Of a DNA stretch of 64,000 bases, positions 58,570 through 64,000 are shown one piece after another. This DNA is from Escarpia spicata (taxonomy: Eukaryota; Annelida; Polychaeta; Sabellida; Siboglinidae), in contig OZ023211.1 of NCBI GenBank assembly GCA_963995525.1, forward strand, positions 59,307,127 to 59,371,126. The letters run 5' to 3'. Position numbers and translations under genes: made by a program. Position 1 is the first letter of the stretch; every line of letters starts with the position of its first letter. Under the pieces are notes generated by a model that was not told the DNA's origin, ran no database searches, and saw nothing but the letters and a program-made list of their open reading frames with translations.

Positions 58570-60062
58570 CAGTTACCAAAGGTAGGGGGTGTAGGGTAAG
58601 GAGGGTAAGGGATAGTACCTGACGGTGAATGACAGCCACGTCCCACACAGGACGGTCAGGATCCTATTTGGTTCCCCCTCCTTGTCTAGCTCACATATGG
58701 CTCCTAGTGTCTGCATGTGTACGGCAGCGCCACACCCCGGGCAACGGCTTTGGCTGGCCGGCCAAACTATGTGAGTGCCTTTCCGAAGGGCTGTCCCCCT
58801 GTTATTACACACATCTGTCGGCGGAGTAGGCGGAAGAATCCCCATATGTCAACGGCTATGAAGGCGAGAGATGGAAAGGCCTGGTGTCGGGCCAAGGGCG
58901 CATCAGGGATGTAGAATGATAAGCGGCCAGAACCGTCCAGAAAGCAATGGCAAACTACTGGAACGTACACTGCCAAAAACCCAGATGAAACCATGATAGT
59001 AAAGAGAATCGATATTGGACTCGGTGATGAGTCCCCCAAACCAGAAGAGTCCCTAACGGTTATTGGGAAAGAGCCAGAAGCAACCGGGAATACTACTCAA
59101 GCTGATGAAGGCAATTTACTCGACTGTGCGGAGAAGGGAAAGAAGTTCAGCGGATGACTAAAAATCAAAACGAGAATAGTAATTTGGAATGTCCGCAGCA
59201 TGGCGGCTGGAAAAATGGACAATGCTATAGAAGAAGCAAAACAAAAGGAAAATTCATATACTCCGGACAAGTAAAGGCAGGACAAGGAGGTGTAGCAATA
59301 TATCTGAGTAAACAAATAGCAAATACAGTACTTGGATACAAACCAGTAAATGACAGAATTCTGAGCATAAGGTTACAATGAAAAGTGAAGAATATCAAAA
59401 TAATACAAGTCTATGCGCCGACATCAACAGCAGAAGAGGAAGAAATAGAAGCTTTTTAATACTAATTTGCAAGGTGAAATAAACGAATCCAAGAAATCAG
59501 ACATCACCATTGTCATGGGAGATTTTAATGCTAAAGTATAACAAAGACAAGACGAGATAGAACGAGGAACAATCGGGAAATTTGGATTAGGAGAGAGAAA
59601 CGAAAGGGGAGAACGACTTGTAGAGTTCGCCATCGCTAATATCCTCACAATCGTAAATACCAATTTCTCAAATCACCCTAGAAGAATCTACACGTGAACA
59701 TCGCCAGATGGAAAGACTAGAAATCAGATAGACTACATCATGATACAAAAGAGATGGATATCAGCAATAAGAGGTGCAAGAACACTACCAGGAGCAGACT
59801 GTGGATCTGATCATGAACTACTGATAGCAGAGATGAAAATTAAGTTGAAAGTGAAAAAAGGAGTGACAACAACACAGAGATATGATGTAGAAAAATTGAC
59901 AGACGAATACACAGTATCGATGAAGAATCGATTTACAACTTTACTGACAATGACAAAAGAGAAAGAACCAGAAGAAATCACAAATGATATTAAGAATTTT
60001 TTTCGAGAAGAAGCGGAAAAACACCTACGGAAGAGAGAGAGGAAACATCACCCTGGATCAGT
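58570..60062 (+). mobile_element. decayed RTE-like LINE, 5' part with endonuclease
   Basis: + frames give VIWNVRSMAAGKMDNAIEE near 59180, IKIIQVYAPTSTAEEEE near 59395, ITIVMGDFNAKV near 59505, ERNERGERLVEFAIANIL near 59595, NQIDYIMIQKRW near 59720 and DCGSDHELLIAEMKIKLK near 59800. These are the AP-endonuclease landmarks of RTE-like elements, including the GDFN and SDH catalytic regions. Several stops interrupt it. No reverse transcriptase follows; the coding trace ends at 60062. Confidence 0.8.
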
Positions 60063-60333
60063 ATAGAGACCTTAAAGGGGAAATGAAATGCAGCTGTTTC
60101 ATGCTACATATTTAAATATATACTATATAAGTATACATTAATGTTAACAGAAACGTACTCATTTATAAGACAAACTAAAAAAACGATTTTGTTCGATGCC
60201 TAAATCGTCGCTATAGAGCACTGCGTATCGCCATCTTTGTTCCAAGCGAGTGGTTTGATTCACTCCTATCTAATCAATGTTAAATTTCGGGGTTTATCGG
60301 TTTACTTCATTAGTAGATGTTGTGTTATACACT
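60063..60333. other. spacer between LINE relic and gypsy LTR
   Basis: It begins accttaaaggggaaatgaaatg, which looks like one end of a terminal-repeat element, but the partner end is not in the window. No coding sequence is seen. Confidence 0.35.
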
Positions 60334-60469
60334 TGTAACAGTAATATATTATGAGAGAATGAGACAAACGCATATGTATGTCAAAATGGCTGTATTTTAG
60401 AAGACACGCGAGATCAGCAGTGATCTCACGAGACTAGTGAGAGGTAGGATGATCGAGACTAACGTCACA
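60334..60469 (-). repeat. probable 3' LTR of the GC-rich Ty3/gypsy element
   Basis: On - it begins TGTGACGTTAG directly after a polypurine tract (GGAAGGGAGA, 60479-60470) and probably ends CTGTTACA, giving about 136 bases with TGTxAC...GTTACA ends like those of the neighbouring gypsy element. The other LTR is beyond the window, so the left end is inferred. Confidence 0.55.
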
Positions 60470-60511
60470 TCTCCCTTCCAAGTTCATTGAGTGCTTGGAG
60501 ACAACTCTCAA

Positions 60512-63500
60512 CTATAGGTCCAGCCGTCGCGGTGGAATCACCACTCTCCCAGAACGTGTCACCACTCCAGTGGGAGCTGTGACCGCTGGAGGTGACACTG
60601 GTCTCGGCTCGCGCATACGAAGCGCAACCGGTGTCGTCGTCATCTCGGTAGATGACGGGTCGGCGTCGTCTGCTCGCTCGTCAGCCGTCACGTTAGGAGT
60701 CGGCTGCAGATGTCGCCGATTTCTTCTTAGGCAGGACGTCGGCGTTCGCACTACATACGACCGAGGTGTGTGTGCCGGACCCACCACCGTGCCGTTGACG
60801 TTCGCGTCTTTGACCCAGACTGGGTCGCCGGCCCGAAGAGTAGAAAGTGGTCGCGCGCGATGATATCGGTCGTACGCGTCTTTCTTCTTCTGACGCATCA
60901 GCTCTCTTCGCTCTCTCTCTCCCCTCGGCTCATCCCAGCGGGGCAGAAGAGTCGCAGGCACCGTTGGCACTAACGTGCGCAGCTGTCGGCCCATGCTTAG
61001 TTCAGCAGGCGAATAGCCGCACTCTAGTGCTGTCGATCTGTACGCCAACAAGGCATCGTACGGGTCGACCGCCTTCTTTAGTAGATTCTTGACAGTCTGG
61101 ACGGCGCGCTCAGACTTGCCGTTATTTTGAGGAAAGCGAGGGCTGCTCGTGATGTGTTCAAAGCCCTGCGCTCTCGCGAATTGCGCAAACTCAAATGATG
61201 AATACTGCGGCCCGTTGTCGGAGATCACGGTCTCCGGAATGCCATGCCGGGCGAAGATCGACTTCAGATGAAGAATAACTGATGACGAATCTGTTGTCTC
61301 CAGCCTGGCTACTTCGACGTAGCTGGAACAGTAGTCGACTACTAACAAGTAGGTCGACCGCCTGAAGAAGAACATGTCCGTCCCGACCTTCTGCCACGGC
61401 CGCAGATGACATTCCGACGCGATCATCGGTTCAGAGGGGTTTCGCCTCTCCCTTGCACACGTCGTGCAGTTCTTCACAACTTCCTCGAGTTGTCGACTCA
61501 TTCCAGGCCACCACAATGAGGCCTGTGCTCGCGCCCTACACTTGACTACTCCCTGGTGTCCCTCATGTAGTCGATCTATCATCTCCAGTCTCATGGAGAC
61601 CGGGATGACGAGACGTACTCCCTTGAGTAAGATGCCGTTGTGGACCGTAAGCTCTTGTTGACACTGCCAGTACGGTCTCAGAATCGACGGCAGAGAACAG
61701 TGGCTTGGCCAGCCCTCAGCACAGTAGCGCAGAACCTGGCTGCAGATCTCGTCACGCTGTTGCTGTTCCTTGATCTCCTGGAGACGTCTCTCCGTCGCCG
61801 GGATCTGTCCCACGACGAAATCTTCGTGAGCTGCCACTTCATCCGCGAACTGGAGTTCCGAGATGGTCAGCTCTCTCACGTGCGGGGCTCGCGACAGAGC
61901 ATCGGCTGTAATCAGCTCCTTCCCCGGCACGTGCTCGATCGTGTACGTATAACGCATCAGGCGCATACGATAGCGTTGAATCCGTGGAGTCAGCTCATCC
62001 AAGTTCTTCTTCGAGCTTAAGAGTGTCACAAGCGGCTTGTGATCTGTCTCTACGTGAAACTCCATACCGTACAGGTAATCGTGGAAGCGCTCCAGTGACC
62101 ACGTTGTCGCAAGAGCTTCCTTGTCGATTTGAGAGTATCGTTGTTCAGTCGGCGTCATCGCCCGAGAAGCGTACGCCACTGGCCTGTTCGTACCATCGAT
62201 CCTTTGTAGCAGGACAGCGCCAAGACCGAACGATGACGCATCTGCTGACACCGTCGTCGTCCTGTTCGGGTCGTATAGCGCCAGCACTGGCGTCGCACTG
62301 AGTTCGGCCTTTACCGCGTCGAAAGCCGTCTGCTGACTCGGCCCCCAGAACCACTGCCTGTCCTTCTGTAGCAAATCACGCAACGGTTGCGTAACTGATG
62401 ACAGCGTAGGCGAGAACTTTCCCAGCTGATTCGCCATGCCGAGGAAACGTCGTATGTGGCCTACATCTGTAGGCTGACCCATCTCTGTGATGGCCTTCAC
62501 CTTGGCAGGATCGGCCTTGATGCCTTCAGCCGTCACGACGTGACCCAGGTAGGTGATGCTTGATTTGCTGAACTCGCATTTAGCAAAGTTCAAAGTCACT
62601 CCGTTGTCGGCCAGTCGCTTGAATACTGCCCGCACTCGTGTGTCGTGCTCCTCTGATGACGCGCCGAAGATGACGATATCATCCATCATACACAACACCC
62701 CGCTCAAGCCGTCAAGAACCGCACTCATGCGCTTCTGGAAGTGCTCAGGGGCTGACGTTATGCCGAACGGTAGCCTTCTGAAGCAATACCGCCCAAACGG
62801 CGTTATGAACGTCGTCAGCTCCTGACAGTTTGGCGACAGGGGAATTTGCCAAAACCCCGAGTTGGCATCCAACTTTGTGAAAACTTTCGCCCTAGCCAGT
62901 CGGCCAAGCGTCTGGTCGACTGAGGGCAGATCATGCTTTTCACGTCTGACACTCTCGTTGAGATGTGTCAGGTCGACACAGATACGCACTTTGTGCGTCA
63001 CGACTCCATCTGACGACGTAGTAGTTGCCTTCGGTTTGGCTACCACTACCATGCCGGCGCACCAGTCTGTGGGCGCCTCGACTCGCCTGATGACACCTGT
63101 GTCTTCCATTCGCTGCAGCTCCTGTCGAACCGTCTCGAGCAGAGGAATCGACACCCGTCGCGGCGTCGACAACGCAAATGGGACCGCCCCCTCGCGTAAC
63201 TGGATGTTGTAGTCGCCACGCATGCGACCCAACCCTACAAACAATTTCGGGTTGTCTTGTCTGATAACGTCGGCCGCTTCGACCGAGTCGACCGCCACAC
63301 GTCGTACGAGATCGAGCATCTGGCAGACACGTCGACTGAGAAGTGACCGTCGTTGGCCACTGATGACGTAAACGTCCTCATCGACTACTGAGCCGTCACG
63401 CGACAGCTTGCCGACGAACTTGCCCTGGGCTTTTAGAACCATGTCGTTCGCGCCCACCAGCGTCTTCGACGTCATCTCCAGAGACGGACTTCCTGCCCGT

Positions 63501-64000
63501 CGGTAGTCGGCAGCCGAAATCACAGTGACGTCTGCACCCGTGTCGAGCTTGAAGCACACGTCGACTCTTTGTTTCGTCTTCATCACCTCGAGGCTGATCG
63601 TTGATGACCACGGCTGATCACCTTTCGTCACCTCTCCAAGGAAGGAATACCCCTCCTCGTCGTCTCGGCTGACTGTATCGACGGCCTTTGATGACCTACA
63701 TACAGTTGAAAAATGACCACTGCGGTGGCACCTGAAGCATGTGGCTTCTCTCGCCGGACAGACTGCTCTCTGATGAGACGACCGTCCACAGAACTCGCAC
63801 TTGCGCGACGTCTTCGTGGTCGTGGCCTGCGTCTGACCTCCTTGAGGCCTGTTGGTCTTCTGTCTCGTGCCGCCGCCAACTTTCTTCTTTGACTTGACGA
63901 AGTCCACACTCGTCCTTGTTGAAGAGGAAGCAAAGTTGCGAAGCATCGCCTGCTCTCGCTTGGCCGCCTCATTCTGACGTGCCATGTCGATTGCTCGCTT
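60512..64000 (-). CDS. Ty3/gypsy Gag-Pol polyprotein, uninterrupted, N-terminus outside window
   Basis: The frame is open from the right edge to the stop at 60512, at least 1162 codons. In order there are two CCHC zinc knuckles (CEFCGRSSHQRAVC, CFRCHRSGHFSTVC), protease (KLDTGADVTVIS), and reverse transcriptase (RICVDLTHLNESV, RLPFGITSAPEHFQ, catalytic CMMDDIVIFG). RNase H follows (VSADASSFGLGAVLLQ, YSQIDKEALATTWSLERFHD), then the integrase HHCC region (HEGHQGVVK...CTTCARER) and core (GTDMFFF, ISDNGPQYSSFEF, NNGKSERAVQTVK, giving D, D and E), and a basic tail. All catalytic residues I can check are present. The sequence is much richer in GC and in CG dinucleotides than its surroundings. It copies element RNA into the genome; in the cell it would act in virus-like particles and then the nucleus. 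It resembles K02A2.6-like, Mag-related elements, by motif only. Confidence 0.95.
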   Translation of the reverse strand, partial: KRAIDMARQNEAAKREQAMLRNFASSSTRTSVDFVKSKKKVGGGTRQKTNRPQGGQTQATTTKTSRKCEFCGRSSHQRAVCPAREATCFRCHRSGHFSTVCRSSKAVDTVSRDDEEGYSFLGEVTKGDQPWSSTISLEVMKTKQRVDVCFKLDTGADVTVISAADYRRAGSPSLEMTSKTLVGANDMVLKAQGKFVGKLSRDGSVVDEDVYVISGQRRSLLSRRVCQMLDLVRRVAVDSVEAADVIRQDNPKLFVGLGRMRGDYNIQLREGAVPFALSTPRRVSIPLLETVRQELQRMEDTGVIRRVEAPTDWCAGMVVVAKPKATTTSSDGVVTHKVRICVDLTHLNESVRREKHDLPSVDQTLGRLARAKVFTKLDANSGFWQIPLSPNCQELTTFITPFGRYCFRRLPFGITSAPEHFQKRMSAVLDGLSGVLCMMDDIVIFGASSEEHDTRVRAVFKRLADNGVTLNFAKCEFSKSSITYLGHVVTAEGIKADPAKVKAITEMGQPTDVGHIRRFLGMANQLGKFSPTLSSVTQPLRDLLQKDRQWFWGPSQQTAFDAVKAELSATPVLALYDPNRTTTVSADASSFGLGAVLLQRIDGTNRPVAYASRAMTPTEQRYSQIDKEALATTWSLERFHDYLYGMEFHVETDHKPLVTLLSSKKNLDELTPRIQRYRMRLMRYTYTIEHVPGKELITADALSRAPHVRELTISELQFADEVAAHEDFVVGQIPATERRLQEIKEQQQRDEICSQVLRYCAEGWPSHCSLPSILRPYWQCQQELTVHNGILLKGVRLVIPVSMRLEMIDRLHEGHQGVVKCRARAQASLWWPGMSRQLEEVVKNCTTCARERRNPSEPMIASECHLRPWQKVGTDMFFFRRSTYLLVVDYCSSYVEVARLETTDSSSVILHLKSIFARHGIPETVISDNGPQYSSFEFAQFARAQGFEHITSSPRFPQNNGKSERAVQTVKNLLKKAVDPYDALLAYRSTALECGYSPAELSMGRQLRTLVPTVPATLLPRWDEPRGERERRELMRQKKKDAYDRYHRARPLSTLRAGDPVWVKDANVNGTVVGPAHTPRSYVVRTPTSCLRRNRRHLQPTPNVTADERADDADPSSTEMTTTPVALRMREPRPVSPPAVTAPTGVVTRSGRVVIPPRRLDL

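Noticed and set aside
60495..62825. Multiple + frames opposite the gypsy polyprotein
   Set aside because: They are antisense shadows; GC-rich DNA has few stops. The - frame carries all conserved motifs.

Overview
The window is a piece of a metazoan nuclear genome, most likely a marine or other aquatic invertebrate. I base this on AT-rich DNA, GT/AG introns, genes typical of animals (Hippo pathway, cilia, N-glycosylation, C2H2 zinc fingers) and dense invertebrate-style repeats. I cannot name the species. Nothing bacterial, phage or CRISPR-like is present, and I found no new multigene system. The most unusual content is how the repeats are built and nested.

Layout of genes. The 3' exons of a Salvador (SAV1) homolog lie on + at 2688-5602. 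It converges on an eight-exon coiled-coil gene of the CCDC42/CFAP73 ciliary family on - (23696 to 11062), for which I could assemble a full 341-residue frame. A three-exon gene for an unrecognised 100-residue single-pass membrane protein lies on - (38471 to 35648). The complete four-exon ALG11 mannosyltransferase gene lies on - (46656 to 39933, 544 residues). A C2H2 zinc-finger gene lies on - (49010 to 47565) with decayed fingers after its stop. A broken relative of it sits at 57290-58400. Exon joins were chosen where splice sites and reading phase agree.

Repeats make up most of the rest. There are relics of several non-LTR retrotransposons. Two copies of one family appear young and carry (CTGT)n tails, and one of them interrupts the zinc-finger pseudogene with an apparent 7-base target duplication. 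A second LINE relic (31270-34735) contains a 41-copy, 71-base tandem array that grew from its own coding sequence. A third LINE relic (24121-27400) was split by a solo LTR. Two Ty3/gypsy elements are present: a decayed one with 112-base LTRs and no integrase core (52512-56140), and the uninterrupted GC-rich polyprotein of another that runs off the right edge (60334-64000). Two MITE families, long hairpin (foldback) repeats, a SINE and large CA, GA and GACA microsatellites fill introns and spacers.

The host genes have no evident functional link to each other. SAV1 acts in Hippo signalling, the CCDC42/CFAP73 protein in the axoneme and ALG11 at the ER membrane. They are ordinary neighbours in a repeat-rich region.
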